DNA of 64,000 bases from Sipunculus nudus (GCA_026874595.1 CM049308.1:26212367-26276366); one strand, 5' to 3'; positions 1 through 11,480 are shown, numbered from the stretch's first letter. Numbers and translations are program-made. The notes: generated from the sequence alone by a model not told the origin.

Positions 1-1984
1 CTACCGGTGATGTACAGCGTTTTTTTGCCGATTTTAAGCAATCCACTGTTTCTCCGATGCTTGCAAGTTGTATATAGTCGCGTGCTAAAATCGAAGTACG
101 CCTCTAGATAACTTACCAAAAGTATGTCTTCCTTCCAATCACAGTGAAAGGAAATCCCCAGGCACTCATATTAACATATGGATTTCATATAGAATTCATT
201 CGTGTCATAATTAAACGAATAAATATCTGGATATATTTCATTTTGAAGTGCGCCTATAAATTAATGCAAGTATGACTATACCAAGAATTGACATAGAATT
301 TTTTTTACAAAACGTGTCTTTGTGTTCAATTCTGCATGAATAAAAGGATTTGGTTCATTGTATTTATACAAGTTCTGCTGAAGAATTTGAGTCTTAAAAG
401 TTAAACTTTTACAGCAAAATGAGAACATCAAGTGATGCACAAAGGCTCCACGGCAGATTAAACTGGAAAATGGGCTTTCTTAAATTCTTTCTTAGAGCGA
501 TTTTTATGTATATTTTAAAATATACGGTAATTTACTAGACTTCGGTGTAATGAATTAAAACATTAATAAAGTTGGCAACATTTGTTTTTTGCAATGTTAA
601 TTCATAGAAGATCTAAAATTATAAAAATACATTCATAAACATCATTATTCATATATGTCTCTTTGTTTGCAGATTTTATTCCAGAACTAATAAAGCCAGA
701 TGATGACGCATCTTGTTTAATTTTTCAATCATGTGATATATAAACACCTGAAATGTTGAATAAAAATCAATTGAACCTCTTCACAATGATGTTTTATTTT
801 ATTATCAGAAACATAAAAAACATAAAATATAACACAAATGGATTTAATGTATAATGAATGACCGTGATTTAAAAGATCTGAAGTGTTAACTGATGTTCAT
901 CGGAAGCCAGGAGGCATGCAAAATTGCACACCAAGGTTTGCTGCCGGACCACAGCTGTGAAGATGCATAGCTGTTATCATGTTCCTGCAGGATAAATATA
1001 ACCCAATAAAAAGTATATAAATATATTTATATGTGTGTGCGCATGACAGAGGTGGGGAGCGTAAATTAGATGATCATCAATTTATTTCATTGTTGAATTT
1101 TGGTGCATACAATTTCATTGAAACACAAGCTTAAAATTATGCCATGGTTACTCAACAAAATTAGACATTTAAGAGAACATACCCATATGACTTGGTCAAA
1201 AACACCTTAGTTTTAACTTGTGAATGTCCACCATGGACATTGTGATGGCATGTAATTCGATTTTTAACAGATGTAGAAAAATAAATGTATTTTAATTACA
1301 AATTTCCTGCGTGGGTACATTAATTCATATGTACAGTTTTATTTTTTAAATATACAAGTTTTTATACGATTTATCAAATATAACTAAATTGAATAAACAA
1401 ACAGAACATTTTACTGAAATTTTGCAAACACACACGTGCGTCTTTCACATAAACACTGCACCATGCATCGGTATAGGCCTACATGTAACAAATCAACAGT
1501 ATATACTTATAATATTATTAAGTATATTAAATACATAAAATAAATAATTTCCACAAAATATCTGACAGCTATATCTTTATTTATATTTTTACATATTTTT
1601 AATCGTTTTTCACGGCATGCTTGCGCATTTCGATTTAAGTACGCTAACATACACAACTTACAAACAATGGATAACAGTAGATTGCTTTAAAATCGACGAT
1701 AGAATCTTAATTAACTATCCCAATTCCGTTAAAATAGTAATTAATTCTTCATTCTAACAAGTTGATGTTGCCCGTTTGATAATACGCTTATAATAGCTCG
1801 CTTTAAACGTTGTGTGCAAAGAACCTCGTCAAAGATCGTCTCGTGTCCGCCACTGTGTGCAATATGCGTTCTTGTCAACTGGCATCCAATCAGGTTGCCC
1901 GATTCATTGGCAGAGGCTCTGAGCTAAAAACTGACCAATAACCATTGACTTAATATGGAGAAAATTCGGATAAATTAATCGCAA
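1..1984. other. AT-rich non-coding stretch
   Basis: No reading frame, splice-bounded exon or recognisable RNA gene is seen on either strand. The sequence is AT-rich with scattered AATAAA motifs and a short TG-rich run near 1030. It may be 3' flank or intron of a gene outside the window. Confidence 0.5.
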
Positions 1985-1997
1985 GTTGGCAACACGA

Positions 1998-2546
1998 TAG
2001 ACTGGTACCACGCTCTATTATGGCACCGCTGCTCTAGGCCAATCATAGAGACGGGCGTACAACGCCATCTTCAGGACTCCCGGCAGACTGGTTCCAACTC
2101 AAGTATGATTTATAAATGATAAAAATAAGCATTTCGTTTGCTCAGAGAAGTTGTTAAAAGTTGGCTGTACATTTCATGTGATATTTATGATTAGATTAAT
2201 AGATATTGATAATAAACCAATACCACGTGCAGTGGAATATCAAGTATTCAGTATATCGTATGATTCGTATCATCTATACATCCATCAGTCAATTTTTGTG
2301 CAAAAACTCATTTTCAATATTTGGAAATTTTAAAAAACTAAAGAAAGTAATTTTATGGGTAATCTTCACAGATAACCAGCCAGAATTGCGAGAACGTCCA
2401 TGACAATCAGTGTGAGCGTGCAGACTGGAATTGGAACCAGTCTACATGTAGGTCAGGAGTTGCAACTGGGAGTACTTAAGATGGCGTTGTACGCCTGTCT
2501 CTATGCTTGGCTTGAGAGGGCCTTAATAGAGCAGGGTACCAGTCTA
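1998..2546. repeat. long imperfect inverted repeat (foldback element)
   Basis: The left arm at 1998-2100 reads TAGACTGGTACC...CTCTATTA...CATAGAGAC...GCGTACAACGCCATCTT...AGACTGGTTCCAA. The right arm at 2432-2546 carries the reverse complement of the same blocks in the same order (CTCTATTA, CATAGAGAC, GCGTACAACGCCATCTT, AGACTGGTTCCAA). The arms are about 100-115 bp, interrupted by small indels, with a ~330-bp AT-rich spacer. The + strand frame at 2400-2654 is a by-product of the right arm. A foldback-type MITE is the simplest reading. Confidence 0.7.
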
Positions 2547-2853
2547 GCAACACGAAGGCTGTGGGTTTCGTACTTCGATTTAAGGACGACCGTCCTTCCT
2601 TTGAAGTATACGTACCTAAAACGAAGGACGTCTGAAAACTGCAGTCAGCCCTGATCGCATATTATGCAAATGTAAATTATCAAGCATTATATTAATAAGA
2701 TAAGGATACCCGTCTGTTAGTCATTCGCATCATTTTAAAGGACTTGCACACCTTTCTTTTACGCGGGACGATATTAACATGGAGATTTTATCAATCACAG
2801 CTGACATGTCTTGTATTAAAAATTGCTGTGCATTTATCACATAATATGTGCAA

Positions 2854-3153
2854 TTAATTTACATAACGTTCACCTATTTTACATGTATATTTGAAATAAA
2901 AACGACTTATGAAATAACCATTCTTTGTTCCCGATTCGTTACGGTGGTTGTATATTATTGACTCGTCACTCGAACTGTCATCATGGGTTGGCTCAAACAT
3001 GTACGGCTGTACATTTTCGCTCCCCGGTATCCTTGTATCTTTACCTGAATGATCACTAAAGTTGTCGTAGCTTGAAGAGTCAAAATCGACTGTTGAATCC
3101 GTGATGGATTCGAAACTTTCAGAAAGGACATCGTTACAAAAACCAGTGGCCAT
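2854..3153 (-). CDS. possible first coding exon of an unrecognised acidic protein
   Basis: A 99-codon minus-strand frame opens with ATG at 3153 and encodes an acidic Ser/Asp-rich segment (SFESITDSTVDFDSSSYDNF) followed by the motif PYMFEP and another acidic run (HDDSSSDES). From memory, a 'Y-x-FEP' motif flanked by acidic residues occurs near the N-terminus of several invertebrate zinc-binding proteins of the P2X7-like kind; this is only a resemblance. The composition looks less random than neighbouring frames. A GT donor candidate follows the acidic run (minus AAAGAATG|gttatt). A palindromic CRE-like TGACGTCA lies about 55 bp upstream (3207-3214). No downstream exon could be found to the left. 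It could also be a chance frame. Confidence 0.3.
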   Translation of the reverse strand: MATGFCNDVLSESFESITDSTVDFDSSSYDNFSDHSGKDTRIPGSENVQPYMFEPTHDDSSSDESIIYNHRNESGTKNGYFISRFYFKYTCKIGERYVN

Positions 3154-3289
3154 GTATATACTAGTACACAGGATGACTGCCGTAGTAAGCCTGCAGTTCC
3201 TGAGCTGACGTCACAGCCTGTGCCTGCACTTGAGAACCCGTGCGGCTCTGTAGCACTGACCCTGTGGCGTGTAGCCACATTTTCCTAAT

Positions 3290-4297
3290 TGCTCATTAAT
3301 CAAGCTCAGTCAGCACAGGTCACCAGCGGTATGTCACTTTAAAAGGGGTAAGATGCACATTACACAAATGGGGTATATTTCGCTGGTCATGTCCTTTATT
3401 AAAGCTCGTAGTGAAAATGGCCTCAATGTTTAAGTGTTATATAATATTTTTATATATGGGACCCCGAATGAATGCTGCAGAAGCGGGTCCCCGCCAGACC
3501 CCATTGGTGGCACAATTGTGAAATCTTGCTTGAACCTCATAGATTAGATCTAATGATTTAAGGTCAGGTTATTACTTGTGAATTATTCCAAACCCTGTGC
3601 ATATAAAACCTTAAATCTGGAAGGCTTTAAATAAATGTCATTCTTATCGTATGAATACCTTCATCCTCATACAATAGACAGTGCCACCAAAAGGCCATGG
3701 ACCTATTCTTATTAAGAAAAGTATAATCAAAGCAAAATATTTTCCAACAATATGGATTGATGTACCTAAATAACGTTAAACTCGATTATTTAATGAGATC
3801 TGCTTTAACTTTATACGGGGACTTGAAACTGTACAAAATTGTAATTATAACACACTTGATCAGTTTACAGGGTCCTTGTCATTTATAACTAAGAAATTCC
3901 AAGAATTGGAAACAGCAGAAGTAGTCTCAGAACTGGCCATGAGCATGAATAAGTACTGTTTCAGTTTGTCCTAAATATTTATAAAATAACTACTTTTATA
4001 TTCCTCTTAACATGTACATATACTTAAAGCTGTGAATCTTCTCTGTATGTTGGTATGAGAACAGTTTTCTTTTTCTGCCACTGGTTGATTTTATTATGAT
4101 AAAAATAAAAAAAATTGAGAATTTCACATACTTGAATTGAAATTATTTATTCTAGCATTCCTGTAACATCTGCAGAATATCATGTACCATAATTTTCAAT
4201 GAAAATCTAAGTCAGTCACCATGACTAACTTAGGTTAGTCTAGCGCCGGGGCCTTCAGCGAGTAGCAGGTTAGTCCAGCTGACTAACATGGTATTTA
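3290..4297. other. non-coding stretch with short inverted repeats
   Basis: No gene seen. Near its end there are paired inverted heptamers GACTAAC/GTTAGTC, at 4223-4240 and again at 4269-4287, immediately before the family-B element. Confidence 0.5.
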
Positions 4298-5813
4298 AAC
4301 AAGTGACCCATGGGTCATGACGCTCAGCCGACTGGCATGTTGACAATATGTCCTTGCACAGCAACAAATTAAGATAATGTAGGTGGCATCATAGTTCATG
4401 CATATTAGCTGAAGTTCATCAACACCCATAAGCACATCAAATTTGATGACAATCCATCCAGCTGTTCCTGAGGAATCTGGCAATTTGTGTGTATTTTGAA
4501 TTATTTCTGGGGTACTCAAACATGGCCTGCAACTCAGATGATATATGTCACAGTGACCTCAATTCAAGTTTCTGAGGAGAACGGAGGGTAACAGAGACAT
4601 AATTTTCGGTTTCCAAGGAGACTTTTCATGGGCTTCCCTGCATATTAAGATAGAAGATTCTAGGTCCAGTCGTTATGATTTGTGCCCTGATATCAGTTGA
4701 CCGCATCTTTTAAGAAATCAAAAATTAAGAAAACAAAAAATGTAAAAAAAAAAAAATCGAAAAAATACAGGTGGCGCCACCAGTCTGCAGAAACTGATGA
4801 AACACTCCATGATCAAAATCCATGCACAGATTCATGGTGATCAATGCATTATTCGTCAGATACTTGAGCTTTTGTATCAAATTTTCCATTGTTCTCGGGG
4901 ATACTTCAGAGCCACATAGCTCTAAGGTTTTGGGTAACAGAGACATAATTTTAGGTTTCCAAGGAGAATTTTCATGGGCCTCCTTGCATGTCAAGATAGA
5001 AGATTCTAGGTCCAGTCCTTACGATTTGTGCCCTGTTATCAGATGACCGCATCTTTGAAGGTATCAAAAATAGAGAAAGAAAATTGTAAAATATTGAAAA
5101 AAATCAGGTGGCACCACCAGTCTGCAGAAACTGATGAAACACTCCATGATCAATATCCATGCAAAGAATCATGGTTATCAATGCATTAGTTGTTCAGATA
5201 ATTGAGTTTTTGCCGGTAACAAATTTCCATTATTCTGGGGGGGGGGGGGGGGTACTTCAGAGCCCCATAGCTTGAAGAATCTGGGTAACAGAGACCTAAT
5301 TCCAGGTTTCCAAAGAGACTTTTCATGGGCCTCCCCGCATGTCAAGATGGAAGATTCTAGGTCCAGTTGTAATGATTTGTGCCCTGTTAACAGATGACCG
5401 CATCTTTTAAGGTCTCAAAAATAGAGAAAAAAAAATCGTAAAATCGAAAAAATACAGGTGGCGCCACCAGCCTGCAGAAATTGATGAAACAATCCATAAT
5501 CAATATCTATGCAAAGAATCATGGTGATCAATGCATTAGTTATTCAAATACTTGAGCTTTTGTGTCAAATTTTCCATTTTTCTGGGGGGTACTTTGGAGC
5601 CCCATAGCCCGAAGAATATGGGTAACAGAGACTTAATTCCAGGTGTCCAAGGACATTTTTCATGGACCTCTCTGGATGTAAAGAAAGAAGATTCCAGGTC
5701 CAGTGGTTACGATTTGTGCTCTGTTAACGCACAGACAACCGGACGGCCAGACGGACGACGGACAAAGAGTGATTGCTAAAGCTCAGATGACTTACAGTCA
5801 GCTGAGCTAAAAA
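4298..5813 (-). mobile_element. family-B repeat element, reverse orientation
   Basis: Read on the minus strand it starts TTTTTAGCTCAGCTGACTG (5813) and ends GACCCATGGGTCACTTGTT (4298), the same ends as the + strand copy at 28753-31222. Inside are tandem units of about 350 bp marked by a recurring CCGCATCTTT (4701, 5047, 5399), each carrying the same phrases for 'GATGAAACACTCCATGATCA' and 'CCAAGGAGACTTTTCATGGG'. It has no open frame beyond short chance ones. A 16-base poly-G tract sits at 5237-5252. Transposition mechanism unknown; see the findings on shared architecture. Confidence 0.75.
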
Positions 5814-5925
5814 GTGAAATAACTGTACCAGAAAAGTGGACCAAAATTGGCATTATATGTGACACGATAAAATAATGTAACAATTGATGACTGATAAGGA
5901 TAATGTTCAAACACGTTTCTTTTAC

Positions 5926-6176
5926 TGTATTCAGATATAAATATGTATTATCTTAAGAAATGATTATAAAGTATTGTAACCATGCCCAAACCACAACAGT
6001 TGCATAGGTATCAAACCATAAAAGTTCAGCCATCAGATGATTTTTCTTGATCATTGCAAAAGTGTTTGTCGTAACTAATTAAAAGACAATTCGTTGATTT
6101 TTCAATATTACCTGAGCACCTGCAAACACTGGCTTGATATCATACAATACTCCAGCTGTAATTTCATGTAGAACCG

Positions 6177-6222
<46 letters not shown>

Positions 6223-6536
6223 CGCATCCATTATGTAACAAAAATGAATGATATTATACAAAATTAATATATATATATATATATATTTTATATGCAAAAA
6301 GTTTGTTATACTGTATTTAGATCTATATTAATTTGTGTTATCCTCAGAATACGCTCCCGAGGCAGCGGAAATCTTACGCTTCTACAGAAGCAACTGATTT
6401 TCCATATAGGATTGGAAGTAGGCCTATAGTTAAAGCGCTGTGTAAAGAGCGTATCCTCAGGAAAGTAATGTAACCATGTACAAACCACAAAAGGTACAAA
6501 GGTACCAAGACATAAAAGTTCACCCATCAGACATCA
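5926..6536. repeat. dispersed direct duplication with (TA)n spacer
   Basis: Segment 5926-6042 and segment 6310-6536 share the same phrases in order (CTGTATT-AGAT near the start, then GTAACCATG, ACAAACCACAA, CATAAAAGTTCA, CCATCAGA). The second copy has an extra ~100 bp insert. The (TA)n tract at 6179-6221 and a shorter one at 6268-6287 lie between them. No coding evidence. Confidence 0.6.
6179..6221. repeat. (TA)n microsatellite
   Basis: About 21 uninterrupted AT dinucleotides. Confidence 0.97.
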
Positions 6537-6794
6537 ACCATACACAATATATAAATGAATCATTATAAAATAGTCAGGTTATACAAAATACGTGTAAAAT
6601 ATGTTCTTACTGTATATAAAATGCAGATTCAATTATATAAAACCCTGAAAAATGCATTTATATACATAAAGAGAGAGTTATTGGTTTTATTTAAGCCTTC
6701 TTTATCTCTGAAAGATAATGAGGTTCAGGGAGGGAAAGTCACATATGGTACAATAAGTGAGATGCTGTATTTCAAGCTTAACTCATCTACTGTA

Positions 6795-6828
6795 GCAAGA
6801 GACCCATGGCTCACGGCGCTCAGCTGTT
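6795..6828 (-). mobile_element. 3'-end remnant of a family-A element
   Basis: GAGACCCATGGCTCACGGCGCTCAGCTG is the near reverse complement of the family-A end (CAGCTGAGCGCCGTGACCCATGGGTCCC). No matching start is visible, so this is a relic. Confidence 0.55.
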
Positions 6829-6983
6829 ATGATCACAAAATATGATTAGAAGAGGGGGTAGACAAATGCCAGTTTTTTGTGGTAATTTAAGCTGTCAGGC
6901 GCTGATCCAAGAATTTTTGCAGGGAGGGGCCAACGGGTGTCATTGATAAAATTGTCTTTGGTTGTAAACAAGTCTTTGGTTGA

Positions 6984-6997
6984 GGGGGGGGGGGGGG
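6984..6997. repeat. poly-G tract
   Basis: Fourteen consecutive G on the + strand, in non-coding DNA between 6.83 and 7.41 kb that shows no other feature. Confidence 0.95.
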
Positions 6998-7414
6998 TCT
7001 CGACCCCCAAAACCCCCGTCATGCAAAAGATTTGTCTAAAAAAGGGTCGTTGGTTGAGAGCAGGGCTCCCCGGTTCCGCGACTGGCTGTGTTATGAGATG
7101 ACGATGTTTTATGGAAGTTATGTAAGATATAGATAGGAATATATGGAAGATCATTGATGTCATTTATATTACATGTATTTACATTTGGAAATGGATCGGT
7201 TTTTGTCACAGAAGTTTTGACTGGGAATGGTGCTGCAAATATTCACCATTTTGTCAGTTTTATCAAGCATTTATCTCATGACTATTAGTTCGGTTTCAGT
7301 CAAACAAAATTGCTGACAATCCAGGATTTACAAATTTAACAAATTTAAATAATGATCATCGGTACCTGTTTTTAAGGCTTTAATCTATATTTAAAAATTG
7401 AATTTAAACTGTAT

Positions 7415-8188
7415 TGTTACGGAACCTAATATCAACAGATCACGTATGCGTAATGAACATAAATTTTGTAATGGAGAAAAAAATCAGATTCTGTAACACT
7501 AGGCAGCGTGAAATGTCTAGGGGAATGAATAAAGAAGTCAGTGGTTTTTTTTTGTTAACAAATAACTATCGTTTATTCTTAAAACAATCCTAACATTACA
7601 ATACACTAAATCAATACATACACAGTATAACAGCAAATCAATACAGTCACACAGTAAAATGAACAAGGTGCACACTACCTGGATACCACCACTGTCACAG
7701 CGATAAGTCCTTTAAAATGTATAAGCCGGAAGAACAGTTCACACACATCTTCTCGGAGAATAACAGTCTAATGTAAATACAAAATCAATCTACTCTTATC
7801 CAAAACTGAAATCCTGGCAGTGATCCGAAAGGCAAACTGAAGACTACATAAAATCTCTCATAAATTTGAAGAAAATCTCTAACTGCTACATGTGTCGGAA
7901 AAGGTCCCACTCTTCTGTGTCCGCTGGAATATTCTCTAACCTGTCTCTCGGCTCTAAAACACAGCCCCTTATTTATAACTTCTCACCTCCGGCCGAGAAC
8001 CATCCAAAGAATCTAACATGATACACAGTAAACACGCGTTACAGGAAACATCTAGAAAAAGACAGCTGTGTCTTTACATGTCAGGTTTCACACGTGAGCC
8101 GGCCCGGCTCGGCCAGGCGAGAAAGCCCGAGTTACACGAGTAACACGAGTTACCCCCATGTCACACAATAAAAAAGACATCTGTAACA
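7415..8188 (-). repeat. 3' LTR of the Gmr1-like element (complete, 774 bp)
   Basis: On the minus strand it begins TGTTACAG at 8188 and ends CCGTAACA at 7415, giving TGTTAC/GTAACA terminal inverted repeats. A TATA box, TATAAATA, lies on the minus strand at 7970-7977, and a polyadenylation signal AATAAA on the minus strand at 7572-7577, in the order expected for U3-R-U5. The first ~255 bp (as seen on the + strand) match the partial LTR at 13295-13551. Confidence 0.88.
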
Positions 8189-8199
8189 CTCCCCCTTCT
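8189..8199 (-). other. polypurine tract
   Basis: Minus strand AGAAGGGGGAG directly abuts the TGTTAC start of the 3' LTR, the expected position of the plus-strand DNA primer in reverse transcription. Confidence 0.85.
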
Positions 8200-8314
8200 G
8201 TAAGAAAAAAAAAGTTTTCTAAAAAAAACTTTCTTTTTGCGATCACAATCACGTAATTTTTACAACTTCTAAAAATCACCCTATTTACAACATAAACATC
8301 TCGTTTACAACATT

Positions 8315-8684
8315 TCATAAACATCTTGATAAGCAATCAGCAAGTTTATTGTCTTTCCCTTTAATGTGTTTGATTTCAAGATTGTAATCTCGTAAGAACA
8401 AACTCCATCTCAACAATCTTTGACTTTTACACTTCAACTTGTTCATGAACGTAAGGGGATTGTGATCACTGAAGACAATGATAGGCTTGACTGACGAAGT
8501 AACATAAACTTCAAAATGTGGCAATGCCAAAATAAAAGCCAAACATTCTTTATCAATAGTGGAGTAGTTTTTCTGGTTTGCATTAAATTTTCTTGAAAAA
8601 CAACAAATTAGGTGATCTATGCCATCATTGCCTTCTCGTAACAACACAGCACCAGAAGCAGTATCACTAGCATCTACAGCTAAC
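8315..8684 (-). pseudogene. RNase H domain of the Gmr1-like pol (broken)
   Basis: The open part (8315-8647, 110 codons) carries the RNase H pattern: YSTIDKECLAFILAL with Glu34, IVFSDHNPLTF with Asp61, and a closing KGKDNKLADCLSR with Asp104. The first catalytic Asp (VDASDTASGAVL) lies just upstream, near 8680. The frame is cut off further upstream. The stop at 8315 is the end of pol and lies about 115 bp before the polypurine tract. No chromodomain or envelope follows. Confidence 0.85.
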
Positions 8685-8965
8685 TTAAAAAGGTACAGAA
8701 AAGTCTGGAGCTGCTAAAACTGGTGAACTTTGCAGAATTGCTTTCAAATTCTGAAATGCATTTTCACACTGAACATTCCGTACAAACTTATGTTTTTTCT
8801 TTAACATATTAGTCAAAGGTTCAGCTACAGCAGAAAAATTTGGACAAAACGTCCTGTAGTATCAAACCATACCAAGAAAACGCATTATTTGCTTTTTGTT
8901 TTCTAGGCTAGGAAATGCAGAAATAGCACATATTTTAGCATCAACAGGTTTTACCTCACCCTGCC
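8685..8965 (-). pseudogene. reverse transcriptase thumb/connection region, degenerate
   Basis: Translated fragments in shifting frames still show MRFLGMV, a stop where Tyr/Arg would follow, then YYRTFCPNFSAVAEPLT and SPVLAAPDFS, typical of the region between reverse transcriptase and RNase H in gypsy-type pol. At least one frameshift after LGHI (near 8966) and one in-frame TGA are visible. Confidence 0.75.
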
Positions 8966-9502
8966 CTAAATATGACCCAAAAATGTTACTTGTGCATGAC
9001 AAAAATCAGATTTTACTAAGTTTACGGTCAGACGTGCTTCACTGAGTCTTTCGAAGAGGTCGCGAAGAATGTGCAGAATTTTCTCCCAGGTGTCGCAGTA
9101 CACGATAAGGTCATCAATATATGCGTCACAGCCCCGAATGTCCTTGACAACCATATGATTGAGGCGCTGGAACGTGGCTGACGAGTTCTTCATGCCAAAC
9201 GGCATAACTTTATATTGGTACAGTGCTCGCAGCGTCACAAATGCGGACACTTCTCTCGCTCGTTCTGTCAGCGGAACTTGCCAGAATCTTTTTAGCAAGT
9301 AAAACTTGGAGACATATCTGGAGCTACCGACTCTATAAATACAATCATTGATCCTCGGAATCGGGAACGTGTCAGTCATGGTGACAGAGTTCAGTTTTCG
9401 ACAATCTGTGCACATACGGTAACTTCCATCAGGTTTTGGCACAAGAATATATGGTGAACTCCAGTTACTGTTACTAGGTTTAATAAAATCATTGTACAGC
9501 AA
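8966..9502 (-). pseudogene. reverse transcriptase domain of the Gmr1-like pol
   Basis: A 178-codon frame holds the core palm motifs in order: SPYILVPKPDGSYRMCTDCR, FPIPRINDCI, SKFYLLKRFWQVPL, YKVMPFGMKNSSATFQR, YIDDLIVY (YxDD box, residues 128-131), and FLGHI. In the family the third of these reads S-K-hydrophobic-D-L; here the first catalytic Asp is Tyr68, so the enzyme would be dead. The frame continues, interrupted only by one TGA (9542-9544), into the integrase frame upstream, which shows that both were parts of one polyprotein. Confidence 0.9.
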
Positions 9503-9544
9503 ATATTGAATCTCATCCAGTAGATACTTTGCTTTCTGGATTCA

Positions 9545-10456
9545 GTCTATAAGGATGTTACTTGACTGCGCTTGCCTAGCCAACATCGACGTCATGGCAC
9601 AATATGTTGGTTCGCGTTGGGATGTCACTAAACAAATGCTCATAATTCTGTTCTTGAGGTCTTCTTGTTGTTGTGCGGTAAAGTGTGACAGTTTGGCACC
9701 CAGGTTGTTAAGCACGTCTGAGTTTTTCAGTGGTACTGTTTCACACTGAATGTCTACATCGCACTTACAATCAGTATCTACTTTAACTGGGTCAGGTTCA
9801 GTGTTTACACAATCTACAGCAGTAACATCATGTACAACATGTGATGTGCTATTTCTGTCATAATAAGGTTTCAACATGTTAACATGGCCCAGCTGTTTCT
9901 TCTCACGTCTATCTGGTGTCAACAGTATGTAATTTAAATCACTGACTTTCTTGTCAACTATGTAAGAACCAAAATACCTAGCTTGCAGAGGTCTCCTAGG
10001 GATGGGAAGTACCTTTTCACCAGGCTCAAACGTCCTACTTACAGTGTGCTTGTCATACTTTGTTTTCATTTTACTTTGTGCAGATTTTAGATTTGACTTT
10101 GCAATCTCATTGTGATAGTTTAGTACTGAGTGTCCAAAAACTAGTTTAAAGGGACTGAAACCCAAGGACTCTTGAAAGGATTCTTTGACAGCAAACATCA
10201 ATAGGTGGACTCCTTCATCCCAGTCTTTCTGTGTGTCATAGCAATAGGTCCTAATTATGTATGTACTGTTCTGTTTTATACCTAGCTCAAGCATAACTTG
10301 CTGGAATAAGCCAGCCATAAAATTAGACCCTTGGTCAGACAGGACGGATTTTGGTAATCCAAAAGTTGTAAAAAACATGGTCAGAGCTTTGATAACACTT
10401 TTGGCATTAATTTTGCGCAATGGTATTGCCTCAAGGAACCTGGTAGATGCGCACAT
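9545..10456 (-). pseudogene. integrase core (C-terminal part) of the Gmr1-like pol
   Basis: The frame opens MCASTRFLEAIPLR and carries GLPKSVLSDQGSNF, the second Asp of the DDE triad (residue 41). It then jumps from KQNSTYI straight to IRTYCYDTQKDWDEG; the usual segment of about 15-20 residues with the catalytic Glu is missing, so a deletion removed it. SLGFSPFKLVFGH and the C-terminal beta-rich region (FEPGEKVLPIP...LQARYFGSYIV...HVNMLKPYY) follow. An in-frame TGA at 9542-9544 precedes the reverse transcriptase. Confidence 0.87.
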
Positions 10457-10461
10457 AATTT

Positions 10462-11110
10462 TCAGCTAGTATTCATGTCCAAATTTTGTTTGGGCAGTGG
10501 TCCAACACAGTCAACAATAATCCTACTGAATGGTTCCTCGAAAGCAGGAATAGGCCTAAGTGGGGCCTTAGGAGGATTCTGATTGGGCTTGCCTATCATC
10601 TGGCATGTGTGGCATGATTTACAATATTGTACATCTTTCCTGAGGTTAGGCCAATAGAAGTGTGTACTAACTTTCTGATAAGTTTTATTTATACCTAAAT
10701 GGCTAGACAAAGGAGCCTCATGTGCCATGCTTAGAATTTCATTGCGATAGCTTTTGGGTATTAATATTTGATGTTTGATAGCCCACTCATCATCAGCGCA
10801 TACATCAGGTGGTCGCCATTTACGCATAAGCACTCCATTTTTAACATAGAGACAAAATGGGTTCTGTGACAGTTCATCTTTGGAAACTGCCCTGGGAAAC
10901 AAACATGAAATATCAGGGTCCTTATGCTGTTCTGCTATAAGTTCTGACCTTGAAAATTCTGCATCCTGTACGGGCGAGTCGTTAGACGAGTCACTAGTGA
11001 CTAGAGTGGTATTATCTGGACCATTATCCTCATGTGTGTTTTTCTTGACCATTGATCTAGTTACAGCACATGAAGAATACACACCAGGAATTTCCTGACT
11101 TTCAGGATCA
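10462..11110 (-). pseudogene. integrase N-terminal zinc finger and first catalytic Asp
   Basis: This is the latter part of a 300-codon frame (10462-11364). The HHCC finger is H215 and H222 in AHEAPLSSHLG with C251 and C254 in SCHTCQ, spaced by FYWPNLRKDV. IIVDCVGPLPK supplies the first Asp of the DDE triad (D285). The frame then hits a stop and shifts before the next part (MCASTRF). The stretch between the protease end and the finger is hydrophilic and poorly conserved, as is usual. Confidence 0.85.
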
Positions 11111-11139
11111 GTGTCCTGATTTTCTGTCACTATTGGTAC

Positions 11140-11480
11140 AGGCTCTACTTTGTGACCTGCAACATCATTACCTAGTAGCAATTGAATTCCCTTCAAGTTT
11201 AAAGTAGTTCTTATGTCCACAGTAAAATTCCCAGAAATCAAATCTGACTTTAAATGAATACTGTGAAGCGGAACTGAAGTGTGCTTGTCTGAAAACACAC
11301 CACTTACAATTACATATGCACCAGTAAAATACCTATAAGAAAATGGCAAAGTGTTTGCTAACATGAGAGTCTGGCCTAACCAAAGTCCCTCAAAATTCTA
11401 ATAGGCGTAGAGTCTGAAAAATCACTTGAAAGTGATACAAAACCATCATGTATGAATGGCTCAAATAACTCCATTTCAGA
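11140..11480 (-). pseudogene. retropepsin region, degenerate
   Basis: Minus strand frames give PFIHDGFVSLSSD, then ILRD, then D-F-G-stop (11376-11387) where the family has the D-T-G active site, then a frame change to ANTLPFSYRYFTGAYVIV, SVPLHSIHLKSDLISG and LLLGNDVAG. This is the layout of the aspartic protease in Gmr1-type elements, with the catalytic loop destroyed. Confidence 0.7.

Noticed and set aside
4725-5779. Frames of 74-89 codons with 'LGNRDIILGFQGEFSWASLHV'-like text, also at 28756-28992 and 57406-57612
   Set aside because: The similar translations come from the repeated units of family B in several frames and both orientations; there is no start-to-stop conservation of a protein.
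6079-6297. Frames rich in alternating Ile-Tyr (also at 17829-18119, 24092-24427, 41077-41370, 58416-58691)
   Set aside because: They are translations of (TA)n tracts, not genes. The piece at 24243-24323 is considered only as a candidate exon of the broken gene.
9555-9749. + strand frames opposite the integrase and protease (also 10257-10469 and 10880-11098)
   Set aside because: Antisense shadows of the pol domains.
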